Of a stretch of DNA of 64,000 nucleotides, positions 46,452 to 57,961 are shown piece after piece. Under the pieces are notes generated by a model. That model had not been told where the DNA came from, did no database searches, and was given only the letters and a program-made list of their open reading frames with translations. Source of the DNA: Mycobacterium dioxanotrophicus (GTDB taxonomy: Bacteria; Actinomycetota; Actinomycetes; Mycobacteriales; Mycobacteriaceae); the NCBI RefSeq assembly GCF_002157835.1, contig NZ_CP020809.1, positions 3,658,001 to 3,722,000 of the forward strand, read 5' to 3'. The position numbers were made by a program, and so were the translations under genes. Each line of letters starts with the position of its first letter. The first letter of the stretch is position 1.

Positions 46452-48078
46452 GCCGCGACCTTACCGCCCGCCGGGTGGCCAATGAATCCCGCGCTGTGCG
46501 AATGGTTTCCAGGTCCGACAATCCGAGGGCATCGTCGACGATGTGCACCGCGTCGAGCAACTGACCGTTGCGCAGCAAGGACGCCGCCCCGCGCCGCACG
46601 GCACGTAGTTGCGAAGCCCGGTCGGCGACGAGCTCGGGTGCGGGCACCAGCCACCGATCCGCTTCTCGTGGTTCGATTTTCAGTATTCCCCCGCCGTAAG
46701 ACCGGCCGGTCATCTCGGCGTGCAGCAGCGTCACCGAATTCAAGGCTGCCAAGGGCAGCAGGTCACGCCCGAGCGTGGCCAGCCCGTCGCGCAGATACAC
46801 ACCGTGCACCGAATTGAGGTGATGGGCCTTGACCCGGTTGGTCACCAACCGTGGGGTGTCGGCGTTCATGCATGTCAACAGCAGGTCTGCGGGCGTCACC
46901 AGCGGCACCAGGTACCACGGGGTGCGCACCCGGCACTTGTAGGCCAGGTGCACCCCGGCGGCGTGACCGGCGTCGAGGTAGCGCTGAGCCGCCGCCGACA
47001 ACCTGCCCACCGGCCGGAACAGCTGGGTGGACTTGCCCTGCTCCCCCAGCTGGGTCAACTGATCGACGGTGAGCGTGAGGCCGCGCAGGTGGGCGCTGCC
47101 CGGCGGCGACAACGGCAGCAGGTCGGTGCGGCGCAGTCCCAATTCGCGAACCCGGTCCGGGGACAGCGCGAAGAAGCCGTTGTTGCCGGTCACCATGCCC
47201 AGTGTGGTGTCCCCCCACAGCTCCAGGTGAGCGAAGCGACCCGCGGCGTGCAACGCGTGCAACGCGTCGACGGGCCCGTTGCCGATCAGCCCGCTGACCC
47301 ATTTGTCGGCGGGGTCGCGCGGCGACCAATTGCGCTGGACCAGTTCAGAAGTCAGCGATGCGGCGTTGTGGGCACGGTGGATGACGGCGTGGCCGGACGG
47401 TCCCTGGTCGAACCCGTCGGCCAACAACAGCACGATGTCGGCCTCGGCCTCGGGAAACACCTGCTCGTCGAACATCACCAGCTCGACGTGGGCGAACCGG
47501 TCGAACAAGAACTTGCGCACGGCGGCGGCATAGTTGACGCTCAGCAATTCCGCGGGCAGCACCAGCGCCATCCGGCCGCCGGGCCGCAGAAACAGGGCGG
47601 AATGCACGGTGAAGGCCGCCCAACTGGAGGCCAACCCGGACAACGCCACGCCGGCCTGCAGCGCCGCTCGCCGCGATTGGGCGCGTACCTGCCCGCGGAA
47701 ATCCTGGTAGCGGATGTAGGGCGGATTGCCGATCACGGCGGTGTATTCCGGCCGCGGGGCGACGTCGAAGAAGTCCGCGGTGCGGATGTGTGCCGTGCCG
47801 CCGGCCTCGGCCACCCGGCGCCGGGCAGCGGCCGCACTGGCGGCGTGGATCTCGACACCATCGACCCGCGGGGCCGCGTCGCCGAGATGCTGCAGCCGCT
47901 CGGTGGCCGCGAGCAGAAATGCCGCGTCGCCGGCGGACGGCTCGAAAACCCGATCTTCGGCGCTACGGACGGCCCACCGGGTGAGATACCGGGTGATCTC
48001 GACGGGCGTGAAATAGGCACCACGCGCCTTGCGCGCCGCGGCGGAGTCGCCGGCGGAATAGGCTGCGCTGTCGGTCAC
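46441..48078 (-). CDS. N6-adenine DNA methyltransferase, type II restriction-modification class
   Basis: 545 residues. Motif X-like GAYFTPVEITRYL (residues 20-32), motif I FEPSAGDAAFL (45-55), GVEIHAASA near 74-82, and the catalytic NPPY at 118-121 (IGNPPYIRYQDF). This order (motif X, I, IV) is the gamma class of adenine methyltransferases. A target-recognition region of about 300 residues follows. GTG 48078 is chosen because it starts shortly before motif X; the longer upstream frame lacks family features. It probably protects the sites cut by the downstream endonuclease. Specificity is not readable. Confidence 0.8.
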   Translation of the reverse strand: MTDSAAYSAGDSAAARKARGAYFTPVEITRYLTRWAVRSAEDRVFEPSAGDAAFLLAATERLQHLGDAAPRVDGVEIHAASAAAARRRVAEAGGTAHIRTADFFDVAPRPEYTAVIGNPPYIRYQDFRGQVRAQSRRAALQAGVALSGLASSWAAFTVHSALFLRPGGRMALVLPAELLSVNYAAAVRKFLFDRFAHVELVMFDEQVFPEAEADIVLLLADGFDQGPSGHAVIHRAHNAASLTSELVQRNWSPRDPADKWVSGLIGNGPVDALHALHAAGRFAHLELWGDTTLGMVTGNNGFFALSPDRVRELGLRRTDLLPLSPPGSAHLRGLTLTVDQLTQLGEQGKSTQLFRPVGRLSAAAQRYLDAGHAAGVHLAYKCRVRTPWYLVPLVTPADLLLTCMNADTPRLVTNRVKAHHLNSVHGVYLRDGLATLGRDLLPLAALNSVTLLHAEMTGRSYGGGILKIEPREADRWLVPAPELVADRASQLRAVRRGAASLLRNGQLLDAVHIVDDALGLSDLETIRTARDSLATRRAVRSRRAR

Positions 48079-48151
48079 CCCGTTATTGTTATCGAAGCCA
48101 CCGACAAGCCCACGCACCGCAACGCCGGGCGGCCTGTCCTTCGGGACCCGG

Positions 48152-48751
48152 TCAGATGCGTCGGTTGGCCCAGCCGTCGTCGTTGTGCGCCAGCAGCTGC
48201 AACTCACGCTCCCAAGCGTTCGCCCGCACCCGGTCGAGCATCCGACGGACGAGATAGGCGATCAGCACGCTCAACGCCACCGCACCGAGCCAGACACCGG
48301 CCGACCGCACGAAGGCACTCAACTGGGCGTCGGCTTTGCGCCTGGGGGCATCAACCACGTTGCCCTTTTGATCAAGCCAGATCACCACGTGCTGGCCGGT
48401 GGAGGTCGGTGTCGGGAACGTCGTGCGCCCGGTACGCGTCTGGGAACCCTCGCGCCACTGGACCGCGACGGGCAGACCCGTGGAGTACCGCTGCGCCCCC
48501 TGCACGGTGCCGCGGACCACCTCGGCGTCGGTCGGATGCAGAGACCGGGTCTGCTCGGTGATCGCCTGCAGCTGTGCCGAGTAGACAGCGGCACCCGACT
48601 GAGCGGCCGTCGGGACAATCAGAAGAGCGGTAAGAAGAACGGCCAGGATCGCGATCGCTTCAAGGCGATCGGTCATCCGGGCCAATGGGTTGCGAGCCAG
48701 CCCACGAAACACCCACCTACGGCGGAGGGTGCGCAACAACGTGCTATACAT
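48152..48751 (-). CDS. Rv1733c-family membrane protein
   Basis: 199 residues. Two membrane helices bracket an extracytoplasmic domain: after FRGLARNPLARMTDRLEA comes the first helix (AIAILAVLLTALLIVPTAA), then a 100-residue region, then a second helix (LGAVALSVLIAYLVR). The N-terminal ARNPLARMTDRLEA motif and the layout match the mycobacterial Rv1733c family, whose best-known member is a DosR-regulated latency antigen. ATG 48751 is used because it precedes the RNPL motif closely. No DosR box was seen in the 322-bp upstream region, so regulation may differ. Function unknown. It lies 73 bp upstream of the methyltransferase start. Confidence 0.75.
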   Translation of the reverse strand: MYSTLLRTLRRRWVFRGLARNPLARMTDRLEAIAILAVLLTALLIVPTAAQSGAAVYSAQLQAITEQTRSLHPTDAEVVRGTVQGAQRYSTGLPVAVQWREGSQTRTGRTTFPTPTSTGQHVVIWLDQKGNVVDAPRRKADAQLSAFVRSAGVWLGAVALSVLIAYLVRRMLDRVRANAWERELQLLAHNDDGWANRRI

Positions 48752-49073
48752 CACACCATTCCAAGCCCAAATTTTGAACGTGTTACCAAGACATTTCGAT
48801 GGTGTCACTAGCGCTTACCACTTTGCCAGTCGCGCGTAGCCAGGGCGACGAAAATCACAGGTTAGGTGTTGTTATGGGTCAAACCTCGCCGCGCGGAGTC
48901 CGCGCACGGAAGTTAGCGGAGGGTGGCGCCGATCACTATTTGCCCTTGCATACGTGAAGTGGCACGAGCGGCGACATTCGCCACATTGGACAGTGTCGGT
49001 CGACGCCGGTACGGACCCACCGAAACGACCACCGTCGCTCCCGCCGCGCCCGTCACAGTGATGAGATGCTCAT
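48752..49073. other. Intergenic region between divergent Rv1733c-like and FetB-like genes
   Basis: 322 bp with no convincing gene. It holds a 15-bp palindrome GCGCGGA-G-TCCGCGC at 48891-48905 and a weaker dyad CGACA...TGTCG near 48972-49000. The left part is relatively AT-rich (around 48760-48880), as expected for a promoter of the leftward gene. A 74-codon open frame at 48923-49147 looks random in composition. Confidence 0.5.
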
Positions 49074-49802
49074 ATGCCGTATGCCACCTTGATGCTCGGC
49101 GCCGCGGTCCTGCTCGCCCTCACCTCGACGGTGATGTGGTGGGCTGAGATCCAGCATGCCGCCGCACCCTGGTGGGCGGTCATCCGGGCGCTCGGGCAGT
49201 TGGCCCTGATCAGTCTCGCGCTGCGCGGAGTCCTCAGCCACCCCACGCTGGTGGCACTGGCACTGGTCGTGATGGTCAGCGTGGCGGCGTGGACAGCGGC
49301 CCGCAGACTGCGGGATCTGCACGGCGGCCCGCTCGCGGTCGTGCTGTCGACGGTGGCCGCGAGCGCGCTGACCATCGGCCTGGCATTCGGGCTGCACATG
49401 TTGGCGCTGGAGAGCCGGTTCGTGATCGCGCTCGGCGGCATCGTCATCGGTTCGACGATGACCGCGACCACCTTGGCGGGCCGCAATTTTCAGCGGATGT
49501 CGGTGAAATCGCGGGCCGAGATCGAAGGCTGGCTGGCCATCGGCGCGACACCGAGTCAGTCGGTCGTACACATCGGCCGGGCCGCGGCTGCAGACGCCGT
49601 GCGCCCGGTCCTCGACCAAACCAGGACGACGGGGCTCGTCACGCTCCCGGGCGCATTCGTCGGTGCGCTGATGGCCGGTGCTCCGCCATTGGAAGCCGGA
49701 CGGTTTCAGGTCGTGGTGCTGGTGTGCCTGATCACCGCCCAGACCGTCGCGACCACTCTGCTCGTGCGCATCCTGGGCCGCTCACCGATGCTCGCGGTCT
49801 GA
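49074..49802 (+). CDS. FetB/UPF0014-family ABC permease, orphan
   Basis: 242 residues with about seven helices. It matches the UPF0014 layout: ALGQLALISLALRGVL early, ESRFVIALGGIVIGSTMTATT in the middle, the cytoplasmic loop with RAEIEGWLAIGATPSQSV, and LVTLPGAFVGALMAGAPPLEAGRFQ. E. coli FetB works with the ATPase FetA in iron export under oxidative stress. No fetA neighbour is present here. The ATG at 49074 follows a GATGAGATG stretch. The nearest candidate ATPase is encoded at 44665-45462 but has no specific link. Confidence 0.75.
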   Translation: MPYATLMLGAAVLLALTSTVMWWAEIQHAAAPWWAVIRALGQLALISLALRGVLSHPTLVALALVVMVSVAAWTAARRLRDLHGGPLAVVLSTVAASALTIGLAFGLHMLALESRFVIALGGIVIGSTMTATTLAGRNFQRMSVKSRAEIEGWLAIGATPSQSVVHIGRAAAADAVRPVLDQTRTTGLVTLPGAFVGALMAGAPPLEAGRFQVVVLVCLITAQTVATTLLVRILGRSPMLAV

Positions 49803-49847
49803 CTGCTCGGCCATCGAGAGCGTCACCGCGCCATCACGCAGGTCTGC

Positions 49848-49883
49848 TTGTCGGTCCGTCGTGCGATGCTGCGGGACCGACAA
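49848..49883. terminator. 10-bp perfect hairpin after the FetB-like gene
   Basis: TTGTCGGTCC and GGACCGACAA form a perfect stem around a 16-nt loop in the 104-bp gap between the FetB-like gene and the next gene on the same strand. It may end the upstream transcript or act as an operator; the ribosome site of the next gene (AAAGAGGA) begins 12 bp later. No U-run. Confidence 0.5.
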
Positions 49884-49906
49884 CCTTCGAGCAAAGAGGA
49901 TCCGCG

Positions 49907-51061
49907 GTGACCGCACCGATCGCAGTAGACGAGCAAGCCACGTATCAGGATCGCGAAACCCAGACACCGGCCACCTCGAACACTGCCGACAAACATCGAA
50001 AAATCTTGGATGAAGCCAGAAATGAGGTCACCAGAATCCGCTACGCCGTGGACGTACTGGGTGGAGCTCAGCCAGCCGAGGTGGTCACCTGGCTGGGTCA
50101 GCACGGCCACACCGTCGCGTTGCGCAGAGTCGCACCCGAGGTAAAGGCCTACCGCGACGCACATGACTCCAACGTCGTGGCCGCAGGCGTCGGCAACGAA
50201 TCCGCCTCAACCGCGTTCCCGTTCGAACCTCGGGACGCCCCGGCAGCCAACCTCGCATCCGTTTATCGCCCAGCTATCGACACGTCGCAGGCGTCCACGC
50301 CCGGTCATCCGGGCGATACCGTCCACGCACTGCCCGAGCGGCGTACGCCATGGGTCGCGTTCGCGTGCTACGCCGTCGCAGCAGTCTCAATGACCGTGTC
50401 GCTGAACACATCCTGGCGATTCTTCGATGTCGTACTGCACATCCCGACCGCCAATGGTGAACGCTGGGTGATGTTCGCCGTAGCCGAACTCGCTCTATTC
50501 GTGTGCGGTGCGGGAATGGCCGTCAACGTTCACCGCACCGGGCATCCGGGCGCGTTCCGCACCATCGTATGGGCAATGTGCGCGGCGATGGCCTACATGG
50601 CATGGGCGATGTCCAGCCCCGGCGAAGCCCTCGGTCGCATCCTGCTCGGTCCAGTGCTGGGCACCGTCATGCTTCACCTCGGCCTGGGTCTCGAATTGCG
50701 CACCCACCACCAAGACGCAGGGATCGCAGCACGTATCGGCCGCGAACTACGTGAACGCTTCCTCGGCCGGCTCGGCCTCGGCGATGATGGCCGCGATGCC
50801 GCCCAACGCACCCGAGACCGCAAGGCATACCGGGCCGCGACGCTGAGCCGGCCACACAGGCACCCGTGGTCGCGTGCCGCCAAGCTGGAGCGAGCACTGG
50901 TCGCTTCCGGAGTCGCCGACGACGAATCGCTACGCCACCGGATGCTTGCCCGCCTCGCGGTCCTGCAGCATGCGCACGAACTCGCCACCCTTGCGCAGAG
51001 CTCGCCATGGCACTCGTCGACTCCGCGCAGTGCGACAGAGCGACCTACGACGATGGCGTGA
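49907..51061 (+). CDS. Four-helix membrane protein resembling mobile-element (DUF2637/Spd-like) proteins
   Basis: 384 residues. Residues 20-85 form a helical region (DEARNEVTRIRYAVDVLGGAQPAEVVTWLGQHG) that could be a winged helix. A linker and four membrane helices follow between about 155 and 265 (PWVAFACYAVAAVSMTVSLN, WVMFAVAELALFVCGAGMAV, TIVWAMCAAMAYMAWAMS, LLGPVLGTVMLHLGLGLEL), then a basic C-terminal domain with Arg/His clusters. This resembles proteins of actinobacterial plasmids and integrative elements. GTG 49907 is chosen for AAAGAGGA upstream. No integrase, replication or transfer genes adjoin it, so it may be a remnant. Assignment is by impression. Confidence 0.5.
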   Translation: MTAPIAVDEQATYQDRETQTPATSNTADKHRKILDEARNEVTRIRYAVDVLGGAQPAEVVTWLGQHGHTVALRRVAPEVKAYRDAHDSNVVAAGVGNESASTAFPFEPRDAPAANLASVYRPAIDTSQASTPGHPGDTVHALPERRTPWVAFACYAVAAVSMTVSLNTSWRFFDVVLHIPTANGERWVMFAVAELALFVCGAGMAVNVHRTGHPGAFRTIVWAMCAAMAYMAWAMSSPGEALGRILLGPVLGTVMLHLGLGLELRTHHQDAGIAARIGRELRERFLGRLGLGDDGRDAAQRTRDRKAYRAATLSRPHRHPWSRAAKLERALVASGVADDESLRHRMLARLAVLQHAHELATLAQSSPWHSSTPRSATERPTTMA

Positions 51062-51066
51062 GTGGG

Positions 51067-51417
51067 CTAGCCCTCGGGTGGCAGCAGCAGGTCGGCGTCG
51101 AAGCACGTGTGATCACCGGTGTGGCAGGCGCCGCCGACCTGGTCGACCTCGAGCAACACCGTGTCACCATCGCAGTCCAGGCGCACCGAATGCACGTGCT
51201 GGGTGTGCCCGGACGTGGCGCCCTTGATCCACTGCTCGCCGCGCGAACGCGAAAAGTAGGTTGCCTCACGGGTTTCCAGCGTGCGGGCGAGCGCGTCGTC
51301 GTCCATCCAGGCGACCATCAGCACGTCACCGCTGCCCCGCTCCTGCACCACCGCGGTGAACAGGCCGTCGGCGTTGCGCTTGAGCCGCGCCGCGATATCC
51401 GCGTCGAGTGTGCTCAT
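51067..51417 (-). CDS. hisI: Phosphoribosyl-AMP cyclohydrolase
   Basis: 116 residues, the mycobacterial length. Catalytic Asp and Cys residues lie in [18 protein letters not shown] and [11 protein letters not shown]; the core starts [17 protein letters not shown]. It opens the purine ring of PR-AMP in histidine synthesis. ATG 51417 gives the family N terminus; the longer frame is rejected. It lies 28 bp after hisF and ends 5 bp from the convergent mobile-element-like gene. Confidence 0.94.
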   Translation of the reverse strand: MSTLDADIAARLKRNADGLFTAVVQERGSGDVLMVAWMDDDALARTLETREATYFSRSRGEQWIKGATSGHTQHVHSVRLDCDGDTVLLEVDQVGGACHTGDHTCFDADLLLPPEG

Positions 51418-51445
51418 CGGGGTGGTTTTCTCTTCGCGCAAGCGC

Positions 51446-52225
51446 TCATCGGACAGTGATTCCTTCCGCCGCCATCGCCGACTTGACCTCGGCGATGGTG
51501 AGCTCCCGGAAGTGGAACACGCTGGCGGCCAAGACGGCATCGGCACCTGCAACAACTGCGGGCGGAAAATGTTCCACCGCACCGGCTCCACCGCTGGCGA
51601 TCACCGGCACGCTGACCGCCGCGCGGACCGCACGCAGCATGGCCAGATCGAAACCGGCCTTGGTGCCGTCGCGATCCATCGAATTGAGCAGGATTTCGCC
51701 GACCCCCAGTTCGGCGCCACGAACGGCCCATTCGATGGCGTCGATACCGGTGCCACGCCGCCCGCCGTGGGTGGTGACCTCCCAGCCCGACGGCGTCGGT
51801 GCGGCGCCGGACGGCACGGTGCGGGCATCGACACTGAGAACGATGCACTGTGAGCCGAACTGGCGGGCCAGCTCGGCCAGCAGTTCGGGACGAGCGATCG
51901 CGGCGGTGTTCACCGAGACCTTGTCCGCCCCGGCGCGCAACAGGACGTCGACGTCTTCGACGGAGCGCACCCCGCCGCCGACCGTCAGCGGGATGAACAC
52001 CTGCTCCGCGGTGCGCTTGACCACCTCGAGCATGGTCGAGCGGCCCGACGACGATGCGGTGACGTCCAAGAACGTCAATTCGTCGGCGCCCTCGGCGTCG
52101 TAGGCCGCCGCCAGTTCGACGGGGTCCCCGGCGTCGCGGAGGTTTTCGAAGTTGACTCCCTTGACGACACGGCCGTCGTCGACATCCAGACACGGAATCA
52201 CCCGGGTCGCAACGTCACTGGTCAC
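51446..52225 (-). CDS. hisF: Imidazole glycerol phosphate synthase cyclase subunit
   Basis: 259 residues. The barrel has the catalytic Asp in [17 protein letters not shown] and the second in [10 protein letters not shown], and the phosphate loops LTVGGGVRS and IASGGAG. It receives ammonia from HisH. The start is GTG 52225, overlapping the ImpA stop by 4 bases (GTGA). Confidence 0.96.
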   Translation of the reverse strand: MTSDVATRVIPCLDVDDGRVVKGVNFENLRDAGDPVELAAAYDAEGADELTFLDVTASSSGRSTMLEVVKRTAEQVFIPLTVGGGVRSVEDVDVLLRAGADKVSVNTAAIARPELLAELARQFGSQCIVLSVDARTVPSGAAPTPSGWEVTTHGGRRGTGIDAIEWAVRGAELGVGEILLNSMDRDGTKAGFDLAMLRAVRAAVSVPVIASGGAGAVEHFPPAVVAGADAVLAASVFHFRELTIAEVKSAMAAEGITVR

Positions 52226-53034
52226 AGGTAATCCTCCGGGCTGCCCGCGGCTTTCACGATCTCCAGCATGCGTTGATGCACACCGGGTGCGGCGGCCAGC
52301 GCCGACTTCGACTCGACCGTCCACGGCTCTCCGGCGAGGTCGGTCACGATACCGCCGGCAGCCCGGACCAGGGCCACACCGGCGGCGTGATCCCAGATGT
52401 GGTGCCCGAAACTGATGGCGGCGCCGAGGATTCCGCCCGCCACGTAGGCCAGGTCGACACCGGTGGCGCCGTGCATGCGCACCCGCGAGCACTCGCGGCT
52501 CAGGTTGGCCAGCACCTGTGCGCGGTATCGGCCCGGGAACCGGCCGCGGGAGTCGATGTTGAAGGTCTGGATCCCGACGATGGAGTCGGCCAGCGTCGGC
52601 GAGCCCAGCTGCGGAAGCGCCTCGCCGTTGTTGTACAGCGGTCCGTTGACCAAGGCGGTGTAGCGCTGCCCCATGAACGGCAGCCAGGTCAGGCCCGCGA
52701 CCGGCTCGCCGTTGGCCAACAGCCCCAGCAGGATGGCGGCCATCGGCGAACCCGCCGCGTAGTTGAAGGTGCCGTCGATCGGATCGAGCACCCACACGAG
52801 TTCGGAATCGATCGGCTCACCGCCGAACTCCTCGCCGTGCACGCCGATCCCGGTTCCCTCGGTGAGAGCCCTGACCACCTGCCGCTCGATGGCCAGGTCG
52901 ACCTCGGTGGCGAAGTCGTTGCCCTGCTTACGAACCGCGGAATCGGCCCGGTGCCCGGCGATGAACGGTGCCGACGCCTCGTCGAGAATCTCGGCCGCGG
53001 TGCCGAGCAGCGCGGCCAGCCGGTTGGGATCCAT
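52222..53034 (-). CDS. impA: Inositol monophosphatase family protein (ImpA)
   Basis: 270 residues. Metal-binding motifs of the family: EEFGGE region, [15 protein letters not shown] and the distal [15 protein letters not shown]. Enzymes of this kind remove phosphate from inositol phosphate or histidinol phosphate. In M. tuberculosis impA (Rv1604) lies at the same place. Histidinol-phosphate phosphatase activity is possible from its position in the his operon. ATG 53034 follows the hisA stop by 4 bp; the longer frame would overlap hisA. Confidence 0.92.
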   Translation of the reverse strand: MDPNRLAALLGTAAEILDEASAPFIAGHRADSAVRKQGNDFATEVDLAIERQVVRALTEGTGIGVHGEEFGGEPIDSELVWVLDPIDGTFNYAAGSPMAAILLGLLANGEPVAGLTWLPFMGQRYTALVNGPLYNNGEALPQLGSPTLADSIVGIQTFNIDSRGRFPGRYRAQVLANLSRECSRVRMHGATGVDLAYVAGGILGAAISFGHHIWDHAAGVALVRAAGGIVTDLAGEPWTVESKSALAAAPGVHQRMLEIVKAAGSPEDYL

Positions 53035-53038
53035 CCGT

Positions 53039-53773
53039 TCAGCCGCTGACCGCAGCAAGAGCCTCGGGCAGGGTGAATCGCCCGGCGTAGAGCGCTTTCC
53101 CGACGATCGCACCTTCGACACCACGTTCGGTCAGGGTGGCGATGGCCTGGAGGTCGTCGAGGCTGGACACCCCGCCGGAGGCGATGACGGGTACGCCACT
53201 GCGTTCGGCGACCGCGCCGAGCAGCTCCAGATTGGGCCCCGTCAGCGTGCCGTCCTTGGTGACGTCGGTGACGACGTACCGTGAACAGCCTTCGCGCTCA
53301 AGGCGTTCCAGCACCTCCCACAGATCGCCGCCGTCGGTTTCCCAGCCGCGGCCGCGCAGCCGGTGCGCCCCGTCGACGATCTGCACATCCAGACCCACCG
53401 CCACCTTGTCGCCGTACTCGGCGATGGCTGCCGCACACCACTTCGGGTTCTCCAGCGCAGCGGTGCCGATGTTGACGCGCGCGCAACCCGTGGCCAGCGC
53501 GGCCTTCAGTGATTCGTCGTCGCGGATACCGCCGGAGAGTTCGACGTCGACGTCGAGCTTGCCGACGACCTCGGCCAGCAATTCGCGGTTACTCCCCCGG
53601 CCGAAGGCCGCGTCGAGGTCCACCAGATGGATCCACTGCGCACCGTCACGCTGCCAGGCCATGGCAGCTTCGAGCGCCGAACCGTAGTCGGTCTCGCTGC
53701 CTGCCTTTCCCTGAACCAGACGAACCGCTTTGCCCTCGACCACGTCGACGGCCGGCAAAAGAATCAAACTCAC
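53039..53773 (-). CDS. hisA: Phosphoribosyl isomerase (HisA/PriA)
   Basis: 244 residues. Catalytic Asp residues lie in [19 protein letters not shown] and [16 protein letters not shown]; phosphate loops SGGIRDD and ASGGVSS. In actinobacteria this enzyme (PriA) also acts as TrpF, isomerising phosphoribosylanthranilate. That fits the absence of trpF from the trp cluster in this window. The start overlaps the hisH stop by 4 bases. Confidence 0.95.
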   Translation of the reverse strand: MSLILLPAVDVVEGKAVRLVQGKAGSETDYGSALEAAMAWQRDGAQWIHLVDLDAAFGRGSNRELLAEVVGKLDVDVELSGGIRDDESLKAALATGCARVNIGTAALENPKWCAAAIAEYGDKVAVGLDVQIVDGAHRLRGRGWETDGGDLWEVLERLEREGCSRYVVTDVTKDGTLTGPNLELLGAVAERSGVPVIASGGVSSLDDLQAIATLTERGVEGAIVGKALYAGRFTLPEALAAVSG

Positions 53774-54383
53774 AGTCCCTCAACCCAATTCGCGAGCAGC
53801 GTGGCACCGGCATCGCCGCTCTTCTCCGGATGAAATTGCGTGGCCGCCAACGGTCCGTCCTCGACCGCCGCGATGAACCGAGCATGGTGGGTGGCCCAGG
53901 TGACCAACGCGTCGGAATTGCCCGACCACTCCTGTGCGGCATAGGAGTGCACGAAGTAGAACCGCGTGTCGGCGTCCAGCCCGCGGAACAGCCTACTTCC
54001 GTCTGCGGCCTCGACGACGTTCCAGCCCATGTGCGGGATCACCGGGGCATCCAGCCGGGTGACGGCCCCTGGCCATTGACCACAGCCGACGGTCTCCGCG
54101 CCGAACTCCACACCGCGCGTGAACAGGATCTGCATCCCGACGCAGACGCCGAGCACCGGGCGGCCCTGCTGCAGGCGGTCGGCGATGATCTTCTCCCCGC
54201 CGATCGCCCGTAGCCCCTTCATGCATGCTTCGTAGGCACCAACCCCCGGCACCACCAGGCCGTCGGCGGCCGCGGCGGCACCTGGGTCGGCAGTCACCTC
54301 GACATCGGCACCGACGCGCTGCAGGGCCCGTTGAGCCGAGCGCAGATTCCCCGATCCGTAGTCGAGAACAACGAGTTTCTTAG

Positions 54384-54387
<4 letters not shown>
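53770..54387 (-). CDS. hisH: Imidazole glycerol phosphate synthase glutaminase subunit
   Basis: 205 residues. The class I glutaminase triad is visible: Cys in [13 protein letters not shown], and His-x-Glu in TQFHPEKSG. The start [14 protein letters not shown] is family-typical. It supplies ammonia to HisF. ATG 54387 overlaps the hisB stop (ATGA). Confidence 0.96.
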
Positions 54388-57438
<3,051 letters not shown>

Positions 57439-57528
57439 CTCTTCGATTGTCCCTGATCAGTCCAGTTGAATAAAAATCCGGGCAGGGATGCGTCGTAGGG
57501 TGGTCGCAAACCGGCGAATGGAGTCGAG

Positions 57529-57939
57529 ATGTCCGCGAAGGATCACCCCAACCACGCCCCGGGCGTACCGATGCTCATACCGCCCGCACTGGAACGATTT
57601 CAGATCAAGTACATCAACCCGGCGATGAAGCCACTGTCGAAGCGTCTGCCCGGTTTTACCGTGATCAAGCACCGTGGTCGCACGTCGGGCACGCCCTACG
57701 AAACCATCGTCACCAGCTACCGCAAGGGCGATACGCTCGCGGTGCTGCTCGCGCACGGCAAGACTAACTGGGTCAAAAACGTGTTGGCCGCGGGCGAAGC
57801 GGACGTCCATCTGTTCCGCGGGGACGTCCACATCACCAACCCGCGGGTGCTGCCTGCCGGCACCGTTGACGCGTCGCTGCCTCGGATCGCCCGCATCGCC
57901 GGCCGCCGGACCGGGGTTTTCGTCGCGGATATCGTTTGA
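57529..57939 (+). CDS. Ddn-like deazaflavin (F420)-dependent family protein (Rv1598c type)
   Basis: 136 residues. The sequence PLSKRLPGFTVIKHRGRTSGTPYETIVTSYRKGDTLAVLLAHG matches the split-barrel family of F420-binding nitroreductase-like proteins, here divided into GFTVIKHRGRTSG and TPYETIVTSYRKGD. The RTSG motif and the later NWVKNVLAAGEADV are characteristic. The substrate is unknown. GGAG lies about 6 nt before ATG 57529. It is divergent from hisD, as Rv1598c is in M. tuberculosis. Confidence 0.85.
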   Translation: MSAKDHPNHAPGVPMLIPPALERFQIKYINPAMKPLSKRLPGFTVIKHRGRTSGTPYETIVTSYRKGDTLAVLLAHGKTNWVKNVLAAGEADVHLFRGDVHITNPRVLPAGTVDASLPRIARIAGRRTGVFVADIV

Positions 57940-57961
57940 CATTCCCTGTCAGACTGCTCGC

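Noticed and set aside
46609..48561. Rightward open frame of 650 codons opposite the methyltransferase
   Set aside because: Composition is that of a high-GC shadow (Arg, Gly, Gln, His-rich) and the other strand carries a methyltransferase with NPPY motif.
48752..49073. DosR box upstream of the Rv1733c-like gene
   Set aside because: No GGGACT...AGTCCC-like palindrome was found by eye.
48923..49147. 74-codon rightward frame in the 322-bp intergenic region
   Set aside because: No ribosome site, random-looking composition, and it runs into the FetB-like gene in another frame.
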